Source: Clostridiales bacterium
Lineage (GTDB): Bacteria; Bacillota; Clostridia; Christensenellales; Aristaeellaceae
Length of the DNA: 41,319 nucleotides
Direction: 5' to 3'
Assembly: GCA_029012285.1 (NCBI GenBank)
Contig: JAQXLU010000066.1
Span: 1-41,319 of the forward strand
In this document: one piece after another, positions 23,995 to 32,056 of the stretch
Layout of the letters: every line of letters starts with the position of its first letter
How positions within the stretch are numbered: the stretch's first letter is position 1
Made by a program: the position numbers and the translations under genes
The notes under the pieces: generated by a model
Told to the model about the DNA's origin: nothing
Database searches by the model: none
The model's input: the letters and a program-made list of their open reading frames with translations, nothing else

Positions 23995-26114
23995 TCACTG
24001 CGCGTCAATCAGCTGACGGTAGAGCGTGCCCTCCTGGGAAAGCTCCTCATGTGTTCCCCGCTCCACGATCTTGCCGTTTTTCATCACCAGAATCTGATCA
24101 CACTGCCTGACCGTCGAGAGCCGGTGCGCCGCCAGGATGCAGGTCGTCCCCTTGTTCCGGATGGCCTCAAAGACCTTCTCCTCCGTCAGTGCGTCCAGCG
24201 CAGAGGTGAATTCATCCAGGAGCAGAAGCGTGGGCTCCTGGGCCAAGGCTCTGGCGAGCTCCAGCCGCTGAAGCTCGCCGCCGGAGTAATTCCGGCCGCC
24301 TTCCAGAACCGGTGCGTCGTAGGTTTCGCTGTTGCGCATGATTCTTTCATGGATCTGGGCGCCCTTGCAGCCAGGATCATCTCGTAATCCTCAATGGTCC
24401 TGTCCCACATCTTCAGGTTTTCCTTGAGGCTGTCCTCAAAAAATGTCAGTTCCTGATCAACGGAGCTCACCGAGGCTCGAAAGACCACCTCCGGGATTTC
24501 TGCCCTGCGCCTCCCGTCATAGAGGATCTCGCCGGAAGATGGATTGTACAGGCCGGCCAGCATTTTCAGCAGCGTGCTTTTGCCGCAGCCCGTCGCGCCG
24601 ACGACGGCCACCATCTGCCCCGGTTCTGCCCGGAAGGACACATTGTCAACCGCCAACGCGTCCCCGGTGTGGTAGCGGTACGACAGGCCACGCACCTGAA
24701 GCGCGCCGTTTGGTTTGTCCATCATGCCCTGGGCGGGTATAGGTTTCTCGCCCTCGTGCGCCAGAATGTCGTCCACGCGTTCCATGTCCGAACGCATCAT
24801 TTGCAGGGACTGTCCCGTCGTCATGAACGTTTTCAGCGAAGCTCGAACCTTGGAGAACATCGCCTGAAAGGCGGACAGCATGCCCATGGTGAAATTGCCG
24901 TTGATGATGAACAGCACACCCCCGAACAGCAGCACCGCGCTCATCAGTGTGTCGTACGCCCCGCCCAGCAATGCCTGGTACGCGCTGAGCCGCTGGGTTT
25001 CCTCCTGACTGCTGCGGTATGCCCTCTGCGACCGGATCCATTTGGTAAAAAAGCTGCGTTCCGCGCCGAGGGACTTGATCGTTTCGATGTTGTTCAGGCC
25101 ATTGAGCAGCGACGTTTTCATGGCGCTGGTGTTTGTTCGCAGGCTGCGGTAAGCGTCCGCCTGTGCGCGCTGCATATATAGCGACAGCGTCAAATACAGC
25201 GCCTCGATGCCCAGGCACACCAGTGCAAGCGTCGGCTGATCATAAAACATCAGCACCAGATACAGCAGGGTTGTGATGCTGTCGCAGAATCTGGGCAGCA
25301 GCTTTTCCAGCAGCGAGTGGCCGATGTAGATGTTCTGATCCAGCCGCTCCATCAGTTCGCCTGCAAAGTTCTGCTCAAAGAACTCCATGGGCAGACTGAG
25401 CAGCTTTTTGTACAGCTTCGAGCCGGAATGGGCCGCCATGCTTCGGCTGATCTGTGTGATCCTCAGGGCTTCATAGGCTGAAAACAGGATTCTGACGGCA
25501 AGCGTGATGCTCATCAGCAGGAGAACAGCCGCATACCCCCGGTGTGCTTCGTCCCCAGCGACCCGGTCGAGCATCACCTGAACCAGAGCCAGCGAGGTCA
25601 GGCTCATCAGCGCGCTCATACCATGTGCGCCAGCAATTGCCGCCGCGCTCCGGCGGAATTCCGCCATGCGGCTTCCGATTCTCGCCCACAGGCTGTCTGG
25701 CTTGCCCTCCGGCACAAAGTCCGGCCCCGGCATCAGCTCGAGAACCTTTCCGGTACAACCCTGGAAAAAGGCCTCCTCCCTGAGGCTGACCGCACCCATA
25801 AAGGGGTCATTGAGCCGCACTCTTCCCCTGGAAAAGCTGGTTACCACCACGAAGTATTTTCTCTTCCACTGCGCAATGCAGGGCAGATGAACATGCGCCC
25901 ATTCATCCCGCTTGACCCGCTTCACCTCGCTGTCAAGCCCAAAGGCCCGGGCCGCCTGGCACAGATGCTCCGGCGTCGATCCATTGCGGGTATTCAGGCA
26001 CTTTGAGCGGATCTGCTCCATGGGAAGGTATTTGTGATGATATGCAAGCATCATGGCCAGCGCTGTCGCGCCGTTTTCGCCGCTTTGCATCTGTATGATG
26101 ACAGGAACCCTCAT
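23995..26114 (-). pseudogene. Frameshifted NHLM-type ABC exporter with degenerate C39 domain
   Basis: The N-terminal 130 residues are C39-like (VIIQMQSGENGATALAMMLA, FVVVTSFSRGRVRLNDPFMG). The catalytic Cys position is Asn14 (ENG instead of ECG) and the His position is Tyr87 (KYFVVV); only Asp103 remains. A six-helix ABC membrane domain and a nucleotide-binding domain (Walker A GATGCGKST) follow. At about 24357-24364 (GGGCGCCC) one base is missing. The frame shifts after MILAARA and the true continuation (QIHERIMRNSETYDAPVLEG, signature YSGGELQRL, Walker B LLLLDEFTSALD) is in the next frame down to 23995. ATG 26114 has AAGGAGAAA upstream, 20 bases after the RT stop. Possibly a real pseudogene, possibly a sequencing error. 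Confidence 0.82.
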
Positions 26115-26134
26115 TCGTTTCTCCTTCTCCACGT

Positions 26135-27352
26135 TTATCGTTCATCCTTCAGGAAATCCCGATAATAGGCATGGACAGTGGTTCTGTACCCCAACTCCCG
26201 CATCTTCGCGTATTTCGCCCGGTATTGGCGGTCGGACAGCGTGCCGGTTGCTGCATAGCGGATGTACTTCTGCATGATCGCATCAATTCTCTTGAGACCC
26301 TTTGTCGTCGTGATCACGGGGAACGTCCAGACCGTCCAGTTCAGCACATGCCGGTTCTCATCCTGGTGAAAGAGAATCGCGTTGACCTTGCTGATCATGC
26401 GGCGCATGGCCTCCTCGTCAGAAAACCCATGCTTCCGCTTCAGGTACAGTATCCTCTCAGCCCTTCTTTTTACTTTCCGCTCGATTTTCATGATGGCATG
26501 CTCGGAAATATCGATCTCTTTGCCGGAAAAGCTGAAGCCCATCATCTCAAAGGGTTCTCCCGGCATGTAGTTCCGGGTCTTCTCCTCATTGAGCCCGAGC
26601 CCCTTTTCGCACAGCATGGCCTCCAGCAGCGCTCTGCATTGCAGCATCTGCTCCCGGTTGTCTGTCAGGATCAGAATATCATCGGCATACCGCGCATAGA
26701 AACGGCATTGTTCCGCAAAGTGCTTATCAATGTCCATCAAATACAGATTGGCGAGGAAATTGGAGAGCGGCATCCCGGGGATTGCGCCGGGATGACCTGC
26801 GGTCAGCACGCCGTCCACCGTATAGGTCCGCCGGAGCAGCAGCCAGTGAAGGAACTGGGCGAAGGCGGGATCACCTGCAAACACCCGGTCCGTGATCCCA
26901 ACCAGCTTCTCTTCATCAATCGAATTGAAATAGGCCCTTACATCCGTCCGGACTTTATAGCTTTCGTTAAGGCGGGGAAGCCTGCCGAGTTGCTTGGATA
27001 GCGTGACCGCGTTCCGGCTCGTGCGAAATGAGTAGAGATTGTCAGTAAACAGCGCATCATATCGTTCACCTGCGACAAAGGCCATATAGCTCATCAGCAT
27101 CCGGATTTCCGGCGCAAACAGATAAAGGATGCGCTTATTTCCGCCGAGGCTTTTTTTTATGGGCTTTTCTTCTGGCGGGTCAATAAAAAAATCCCCCGCG
27201 GCGAGGCGTTCAATCGCTTGTGTGTAGCTTTCACTGAACACATACGCCCGGAGTTTCTCCTTTTCACGCTCGCTCACTCCGATGGCCTGATCCCTGTGCA
27301 TAGTAAAACGCGTTTTGGTTTCACTTTGCAGCATCACGTCAAAAATCCCCAT
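26135..27352 (-). CDS. Stand-alone reverse transcriptase
   Basis: 405 residues. RT motifs are in order: YSFRTSRNAVTLSKQL; VRTDVRAYFNSID (first catalytic Asp); GAIPGMPLSNFLANLYLMDI; RFYARYADDILIL with YADD at 222-225; LNEEKTRNYMPGEPFEMMGF. A helical thumb-like part (ISEHAIMKIERKVKRRAERI) and a C-terminal segment (FPVITTTKGLKRIDAIMQKY, ELGYRTTVHAYYRDF) follow. There is no maturase or HNH domain and no intron boundary, so it is not an ordinary group II intron protein; it looks like a retron/UG-type or otherwise stand-alone RT. ATG 27352 has AAAGGAG 6 bases upstream. It heads an operon with two NHLM exporters and is preceded by strongly structured non-coding DNA. Confidence 0.88.
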   Translation of the reverse strand: MGIFDVMLQSETKTRFTMHRDQAIGVSEREKEKLRAYVFSESYTQAIERLAAGDFFIDPPEEKPIKKSLGGNKRILYLFAPEIRMLMSYMAFVAGERYDALFTDNLYSFRTSRNAVTLSKQLGRLPRLNESYKVRTDVRAYFNSIDEEKLVGITDRVFAGDPAFAQFLHWLLLRRTYTVDGVLTAGHPGAIPGMPLSNFLANLYLMDIDKHFAEQCRFYARYADDILILTDNREQMLQCRALLEAMLCEKGLGLNEEKTRNYMPGEPFEMMGFSFSGKEIDISEHAIMKIERKVKRRAERILYLKRKHGFSDEEAMRRMISKVNAILFHQDENRHVLNWTVWTFPVITTTKGLKRIDAIMQKYIRYAATGTLSDRQYRAKYAKMRELGYRTTVHAYYRDFLKDER

Positions 27353-27399
27353 GGCCTTCTCCTTTATCCACAACGTGCATGACAGCGCCAGATGGAAAG

Positions 27400-27580
27400 C
27401 AACAACACAAAGGGCCTGCACCAGCAGGCAACGCCTGCCAACACCGGCCCTTTGCATGGAATTGTACATCCTAAAGCGAGAGGAAGGGAACATACTTGAG
27501 GAAATGAATATTGATATACTCTCTATTCGCAAGGCCATCCGCCTGCAGGATGATTTCAAGGGCCTTGTGAATATTGCCAT
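27400..27580 (-). ncRNA. Candidate structured RNA upstream of the reverse transcriptase
   Basis: Two large hairpins occur here. H2 has AAAGGGCC (27409-27416) with GGCCCTTT (27446-27453) around an inner GCAGGC (27424-27429) and GCCTGC (27433-27438). H1 has TATTCGCAAGGCC (27524-27536) with GGCCTTGTGAATA (27561-27573), one non-Watson-Crick position, and an inner ATCC/GGAT pair. No gene is convincing on either strand between 27353 and 27742. Structured DNA directly before a stand-alone RT recalls retron msr-msd or other RT-associated RNAs. Strand is assumed from the RT; the one odd pair in H1 would be G-U on the plus strand. Confidence 0.45.
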
Positions 27581-27618
27581 GCAGGCACGCAGGACGCGCA
27601 TCCCTTCCTTTCCTGCTC

Positions 27619-27646
27619 ATTTTACCACAGGCAGAAGGATTTGTAA
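27619..27646 (-). promoter_or_regulatory. Candidate promoter of the RT operon
   Basis: Read leftward, TTACAA (27646-27641), 16 bases, TAAAAT (27624-27619). A transcript from here would carry both hairpins before the RT start, a leader of about 260 bases. The hexamers are moderate matches. Confidence 0.4.
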
Positions 27647-27742
27647 GCGTAAATGTTTCATGACAATGAAATACTCGATGAGGCTTCCTTTTTGTTGCTT
27701 TGTTTACAGCTTGCCCTATGGCAGCCCCTCTGACGATTGCAC

Positions 27743-29818
27743 TCAACCGATGATGAGTTTGCTTGTATCCAGCGTGAGCCCCTCGCCCCGGGCCACGGCC
27801 TTGCCATCCTTCACCTGCACATCCACCAGGGTCAAGCCGGCATCCAGATCAATGTGGGTGGTCTCGCCATCGTCGTCGTACAGGGTGAATGCGGTGCCGT
27901 GATCCAGCCAGCCCAGCAGTGTCAGATGCGTCCCGTCCACCCCGGCAACATACTCGGCGGGCTTGGACAGCGGAATCACCTGACCGCGCCGGATGAAGAG
28001 CGGGAATTCGTTCAACGCCAGGTCGATCCAGTGATCACCCTTGGTCATGGGCACCAGGTCGTAATCCGCCGCGCTGCGCAGGCGCACCAGGAGCATGTCC
28101 TCGGGCAGGTAGACATAGCGGCCCCGGGCGTTCTGCTCGTAGACGGGGGCGATCATGCACGCGCCGGCGAGCATCAGCTGATCCTCCACGCGGCAGGCCC
28201 GCTTGTCCGTCGGGTAGTCGAAGGCCAGGGGGCGGAAGAGCATATCGTCCTTGCAGGCAGCCTTGACCAATTCGGAATACAGGTAGGGGATGAGCGCATA
28301 GCGGACGGTCAGGGTGTCGCGCAGCTGCTCCCAGTTGCGGAAACGATAGATCTCCTGGTCGCGCGTGCCCATGGCGGCATGGTTGCGCATCAGCGGGGTG
28401 AACACGCCCAGCTGCAGCCAGCGCTGGAGCAGATCCTCGGTGGTATTCTGCCCGAAGCCGCCCAGGTCCGCGCCGGTGTAGAGGAAGCCGCACATGTTCA
28501 TGCCGGGCAGCTCCCTCAGGTTGAGCAGGATGTGGCTCCACCAGGAGAAGTTGTCGCCCTGCCACACGCCGCCGTCGCGGTGCGCGCCAATGAAGGACGC
28601 GCGGCTGAACAGCAGATGGCGCTTGTCCGGGTTGAAGGCCTTCATGCCCTGCGCACCGGCCTTGGTCATCATGGCGCCGTAGAGGTTGTGCACCCGGTCG
28701 TGGCGGACGCGCTTGCCGTCGATGAGATGGTAGAAGCGGCGGTAATCCTCCATGGAATTGGCCGTGCCGGTGAAGGCGTCCTTCAGCGCAAAAAAGTCGT
28801 ACACGCCGATGTTCTTGCCCCGCAGCTCCTCCGCCTTGGCGTAGGCGGCTGATAACCCCTCTTCGGAGTAGAAGATGGCCGGCTCGTTCATGTCGTTCCA
28901 GAAGGCCTCCACACCAGCCTCCAGCATGCTGTGGTATTTGCTGCCGAACCACTGGCGCACCTCGTCCCGCATGAAGTCCGGGAAAACCGCGTGTCCAGGC
29001 CAGACCGCGCCCACAAATACGCTGCCGTCCGCCTTTTTGACGAAGTAGTCCTTCTCCATGCCCTCGTCGTAGGTGGGGTCGCCGGGGCACTCCTTTACGC
29101 CCGCGTCGATGATGGGCATGACGCGGATGTGGTCAGCCTTGAAGTCAGCGATCATGCCGGGCAGGTCGGGGAACTTCTTCGCGTCCCAGGTGAAGTCCTT
29201 GAAGTCCTCCATGTAGTCGATGTCCATGGACATGGTGTCCAGGGGGATATGGCGCTCCCGGTGGTTGCGGACCACCTCGCGCAGATCCTCCTCGGTGGAA
29301 TAGCCCCAGCGGCTCTGGATGTAACCCAGCCCCCACTTGGGCGGCAGATAGCTGCGCCCGATGATATGGCGGAACTCCTTCACCGCGCCGATGAGCGTAT
29401 CCGCCTCGATGTAGTAGGCGGAGCAATCCCCGTTTTCGCAGGTGATGACGGCTTCGTCGCCCCTGGTGTAGCCCAGGTCGAAGGTGACTGCGCCGGGGTC
29501 GTCCACATACAGCCCGAAAATCCCCTGCTTGCCGGAGAAAATCACCAGGTTATGGCAGGCGTACAGGGAGGCCTTGTCCTCGGTGTGGGCACAATCATCG
29601 GAGCACCAGGCGCGGTAGCGGTGTCCGCGCTTGTTGATGCCGCGCACCGTTTCGCCCAGGCCGAAGATCTGGTCATCCTCGTCCAGCGCGACCCGGAAGG
29701 ACAGCGTGCCTTCGCCCCGGGTCACGGTGAAACGGGGCATCTCGTCCGTGCAGACGGGCTGGGGGAGATAGATGGCGCCGGTGGGGATGGGGGTGCCGTA
29801 ATCGTATCTGCGGATCAT
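27743..29818 (-). CDS. GH31 family alpha-glucosidase
   Basis: 691 residues. GH31 signatures are present: FGLGETVRGINKRGHRYRAW, PPKWGLGYIQSRWGYSTEED, DIDYMEDFKDFTWD and the nucleophile Asp309 in FWNDMNEPAIF; a second conserved stretch is SRASFIGAHRDGGVWQGDN. A C-terminal beta region is intact. There is no signal peptide, so it acts in the cytoplasm on imported alpha-glucosides. ATG 29818 is preferred (GAGGG 8 bases upstream) over ATG 29824. Upstream lies a palindrome and a cre-like site, fitting carbon catabolite control. Confidence 0.93.
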   Translation of the reverse strand: MIRRYDYGTPIPTGAIYLPQPVCTDEMPRFTVTRGEGTLSFRVALDEDDQIFGLGETVRGINKRGHRYRAWCSDDCAHTEDKASLYACHNLVIFSGKQGIFGLYVDDPGAVTFDLGYTRGDEAVITCENGDCSAYYIEADTLIGAVKEFRHIIGRSYLPPKWGLGYIQSRWGYSTEEDLREVVRNHRERHIPLDTMSMDIDYMEDFKDFTWDAKKFPDLPGMIADFKADHIRVMPIIDAGVKECPGDPTYDEGMEKDYFVKKADGSVFVGAVWPGHAVFPDFMRDEVRQWFGSKYHSMLEAGVEAFWNDMNEPAIFYSEEGLSAAYAKAEELRGKNIGVYDFFALKDAFTGTANSMEDYRRFYHLIDGKRVRHDRVHNLYGAMMTKAGAQGMKAFNPDKRHLLFSRASFIGAHRDGGVWQGDNFSWWSHILLNLRELPGMNMCGFLYTGADLGGFGQNTTEDLLQRWLQLGVFTPLMRNHAAMGTRDQEIYRFRNWEQLRDTLTVRYALIPYLYSELVKAACKDDMLFRPLAFDYPTDKRACRVEDQLMLAGACMIAPVYEQNARGRYVYLPEDMLLVRLRSAADYDLVPMTKGDHWIDLALNEFPLFIRRGQVIPLSKPAEYVAGVDGTHLTLLGWLDHGTAFTLYDDDGETTHIDLDAGLTLVDVQVKDGKAVARGEGLTLDTSKLIIG

Positions 29819-29873
29819 GTGCATATCCCTCGCTTGTTTTGATGGTGCGCGGGTGCCGCGCGTTGCCTATAGG

Positions 29874-29914
29874 TTTCGGCAGGAAGGACGTTTTTCCTGC
29901 CGAAAACGTTACCA
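29874..29914 (-). promoter_or_regulatory. Palindrome and cre-like operator upstream of the GH31 gene
   Basis: TTTCGGCAGGAA (29874-29885) and TTCCTGCCGAAA (29894-29905) form a 12-bp perfect inverted repeat. It overlaps CGAAAACGTTACCA (29901-29914), which matches the CcpA/LacI-type cre consensus except at two outer positions. Carbon-source control of the glucosidase is inferred. Confidence 0.45.
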
Positions 29915-29931
29915 ATCCTCGAAAAGTCCAC

Positions 29932-29957
29932 AAAAACGCCCTCCGCGATAGAGGGCG
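29932..29957 (-). terminator. Terminator of the FAD oxidoreductase gene
   Basis: CGCCCTC (29937-29943) and GAGGGCG (29951-29957) with a 7-base loop. Read leftward it is followed by TTTTT (29936-29932), 11 bases after the gene's stop. Confidence 0.8.
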
Positions 29958-29968
29958 GAATGGGCTTG

Positions 29969-31093
29969 TTATGCGTTTGCCGTGACCAGCTTTTTCACCT
30001 GCAGTGCCCGGGAGGTATCGCCCACCAGGATGGCGCCGACGACCTTGCCGTCCACGGAATAGATGCGCTCGCCCGGCTTGGCTTCCACCTGGTAGGTTTT
30101 GTCCGGATTGCGGCCCACATCGCCGATGGCGAACAGCTCGGTTTCAAAGCCGTGGAAGATCAGCGGGCGCGGCACCACCTTGTAGGCAGCCTCGCCGCCC
30201 GCCGCATTGACGCCTGCCACGCGGCCCATCTCGGCGGCCTCGGCCCACAGCGCGTAGGAGAAGCCGCACACGGCGCAGTCGCCCGCCGCATAGACGTCCG
30301 GCGCGGAGGTTGCCATGTGGTCGTCCACAATGATCTTGCGATCCACCTGGATGCCTGACGCCGCCGCGATTTCTGCATTGGCCCGCACGCCTGCGGACAC
30401 CAGCACGATGTCTGCCGGGATGAGACGCCCGTCGGTCAGGTGGAGGCCCTCATCATCCACAAAGGCGGTGCTGGCCCGGGTGAGCAGCTGCACGCCATGC
30501 TTGCCCATGACCTGGGTCAGGTGGGCGGCGGCTTCATCGTCGATCTGCCTGGACATGATCTGCTTGTCGAACTCGATCACCGTCACGTCCAGTCCGGCCT
30601 GGCGCAGCGACCAGGCGGCCTCCAGCCCCAGCACACCGCCGCCGATCACCGCGGCGGTCTTGGCGGTTTTGGAAAGGGCACGCACGCGCTCCGCGTCCGC
30701 CATGGTGCGCACTGCGATTACATTGGCCCTGTCGCTGCCCTCAAAGGGCGGGATGAAGCACCGCGCGCCCAGGGCATACACCAGCTTGTCGTAGGGGAAA
30801 AGGAGCCCGTCCGAAAGGGAAACCGTCTTGGCGGCGGTGTCGATGGCGGACACGGTGCGGCCCGTCAGCACCAGAATATCGCGGCCGGGCGCGTCGTACC
30901 AGGCGGCGGTTTCCAGCGCCAGGTCAGCGGCGGTCAGGTCGCTGAGTAGCTGCTTGGTCAGCGCGGGGCGGTTGTAGGGCAGTGCGTCCTCGTTGGTCAG
31001 CAGGACGATCAGCCCCGAGGCGTCCTGCTTGCGGATGGCCTTCGCCGCGGAAAGGGCCGCCATGCCGCCGCCCAGAATCAAATAACGCTTCAT
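29969..31093 (-). CDS. FAD-dependent NAD(P)H oxidoreductase (pyridine nucleotide-disulphide family)
   Basis: 374 residues. The N-terminal FAD Rossmann motif YLILGGGMAALSAAKAIR, the second NAD(P) motif AAVIGGGVLGLEAAWSL and the C-terminal FAD motif APDVYAAGDCAV are all present. The order matches rubredoxin or ferredoxin reductases and nitrite reductase-like FAD proteins; there is no redox-active CxxxxC near the N-terminus. The likely role is moving electrons from NAD(P)H to a small redox protein in anaerobic or oxygen-stress metabolism. ATG 31093 has AAAGGAG upstream. It is monocistronic with its own terminator. Confidence 0.88.
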   Translation of the reverse strand: MKRYLILGGGMAALSAAKAIRKQDASGLIVLLTNEDALPYNRPALTKQLLSDLTAADLALETAAWYDAPGRDILVLTGRTVSAIDTAAKTVSLSDGLLFPYDKLVYALGARCFIPPFEGSDRANVIAVRTMADAERVRALSKTAKTAAVIGGGVLGLEAAWSLRQAGLDVTVIEFDKQIMSRQIDDEAAAHLTQVMGKHGVQLLTRASTAFVDDEGLHLTDGRLIPADIVLVSAGVRANAEIAAASGIQVDRKIIVDDHMATSAPDVYAAGDCAVCGFSYALWAEAAEMGRVAGVNAAGGEAAYKVVPRPLIFHGFETELFAIGDVGRNPDKTYQVEAKPGERIYSVDGKVVGAILVGDTSRALQVKKLVTANA

Positions 31094-31214
31094 ATTCAAT
31101 GCACTCCTTTGCAGTGAAATCCCTACTGGCATTATACCACGTTTTGCAAAAATGGAAACCTCCCGCGCATAAAAAATGCGGCGGCGCACATGCTATCCCC
31201 CGAGGTGATGAAGC

Positions 31215-31658
31215 ATGAACTGGACGCAAAAAGAAACGTCCCTTCTCAAGGATCTGAAGGATCAGGAGCAGCTGTGTGTGGAGAAATACGGCGAATACGC
31301 CGCCCGCGCCAACGACCCGGAGCTGCGCACGCTGTTTGAGGACATCCGCCGCACGGAGCAGCAGCACCTGCAGACGGTCTGCGGCTGGCTCGGGGAGCAG
31401 CCTCCGCAATCCAAGCAGCCCGAGTGCAAGCAGACGCCCGCCAAGGACATGCGCGAGGCCATGGAGGCGGACAAGTACCTCTGCCAGGACGCGCTGTGCA
31501 CCGAAAAGGAGGTTTCCGGCGCTTACAACACCAGCATTTTTGAGTTCCGCGACCCCCAGGTGCGCCAGCAGCTGCATCAGATTCAGGGGGCGGAGCAGAA
31601 GCACGGCGAGATGCTCTACCAGTACATGGCCCGCAACGGCATGTACCAGGCTCAGTAA
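31215..31658 (+). CDS. CotF-like spore coat protein
   Basis: 147 residues. The whole protein is two ferritin-like helical hairpins: KETSLLKDLKDQEQLCVEKY and LRTLFEDIRRTEQQHLQTVC, then YLCQDALCTEKEVSGAYNTS and VRQQLHQIQGAEQKHGEMLY. This is the pattern of CotF-type coat proteins of clostridia. It supports a spore-forming host. GAGGTGATGAAGC precedes ATG 31215. It is divergent from the oxidoreductase and ends in a strong terminator. Confidence 0.8.
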   Translation: MNWTQKETSLLKDLKDQEQLCVEKYGEYAARANDPELRTLFEDIRRTEQQHLQTVCGWLGEQPPQSKQPECKQTPAKDMREAMEADKYLCQDALCTEKEVSGAYNTSIFEFRDPQVRQQLHQIQGAEQKHGEMLYQYMARNGMYQAQ

Positions 31659-31662
31659 CCCA

Positions 31663-31696
31663 GGGGGGGAGCTGTCGCAGACGGCTCCCCCTCGCT
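31663..31696 (+). terminator. Terminator between the coat gene and acpS
   Basis: GGGGGAGC and GCTCCCCC (about 31664-31690) form a GC-rich stem with an inner C-G pair, followed by TCGCTTT. It lies between convergent genes. Confidence 0.7.
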
Positions 31697-32056
31697 TTAT
31701 GATAGCCAGACGGCCATTCCCGCCGCCATGCCGCCCTCATGCGTGATGCTGATGAGGATGCGTCCGCCCTTTTCCGCCGCCTTCCCGGTGAGGGTGACGA
31801 CGGGCTGATGGAGCTCCGTGTGGCTGATGACGATCTCCGTCATGGGGAGGGTCAGCCCCGTGCCCAGGGCTTTGAGGACGGCTTCCTTCGCGGCGAACAT
31901 GCCCGCAGCGGTCTGTGCTGCGACCGCGCCCCTTTCGCGGATGTAGCCCTGCTCCTCCTCGGTGAACATCAGCCGCAGGGAATGTCCCGCTGCCAGCAGA
32001 CGCTCCATCTGCGCCACCTCGCACAGGTCGATGCCGATGCCCAGCACGTTACACAT
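31697..32056 (-). CDS. acpS: Holo-[acyl-carrier-protein] synthase
   Basis: 119 residues. It has GIGIDLCEVAQMERLL (metal-binding Asp) and MFAAKEAVLKALGTGLTLPM (catalytic Glu and Lys), and ends VSITHEGG-like (ISITHEGGMAAGMAVWLS). It transfers 4'-phosphopantetheine from CoA to acyl carrier protein in the cytoplasm. The length is typical. The start overlaps the end of birA by eight bases, so the two are probably translated together. Confidence 0.93.
   Translation of the reverse strand: MCNVLGIGIDLCEVAQMERLLAAGHSLRLMFTEEEQGYIRERGAVAAQTAAGMFAAKEAVLKALGTGLTLPMTEIVISHTELHQPVVTLTGKAAEKGGRILISITHEGGMAAGMAVWLS

Noticed and set aside
21792-27742. Diversity-generating retroelement around the RT
   Set aside because: I saw no template/variable repeat pair, no Avd-type gene and no C-type lectin target near the RT.
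27471-27902. Small frames on both strands between the GH31 and RT genes
   Set aside because: Neither has a convincing start or homology. The plus frame overlaps the GH31 end in antisense, and the long inverted repeats there suggest RNA structure instead.
27737-29842. Long plus-strand frames opposite the GH31 gene
   Set aside because: The minus strand encodes a complete GH31 enzyme with its nucleophile motif. The plus frames have no domain and no ribosome binding site.
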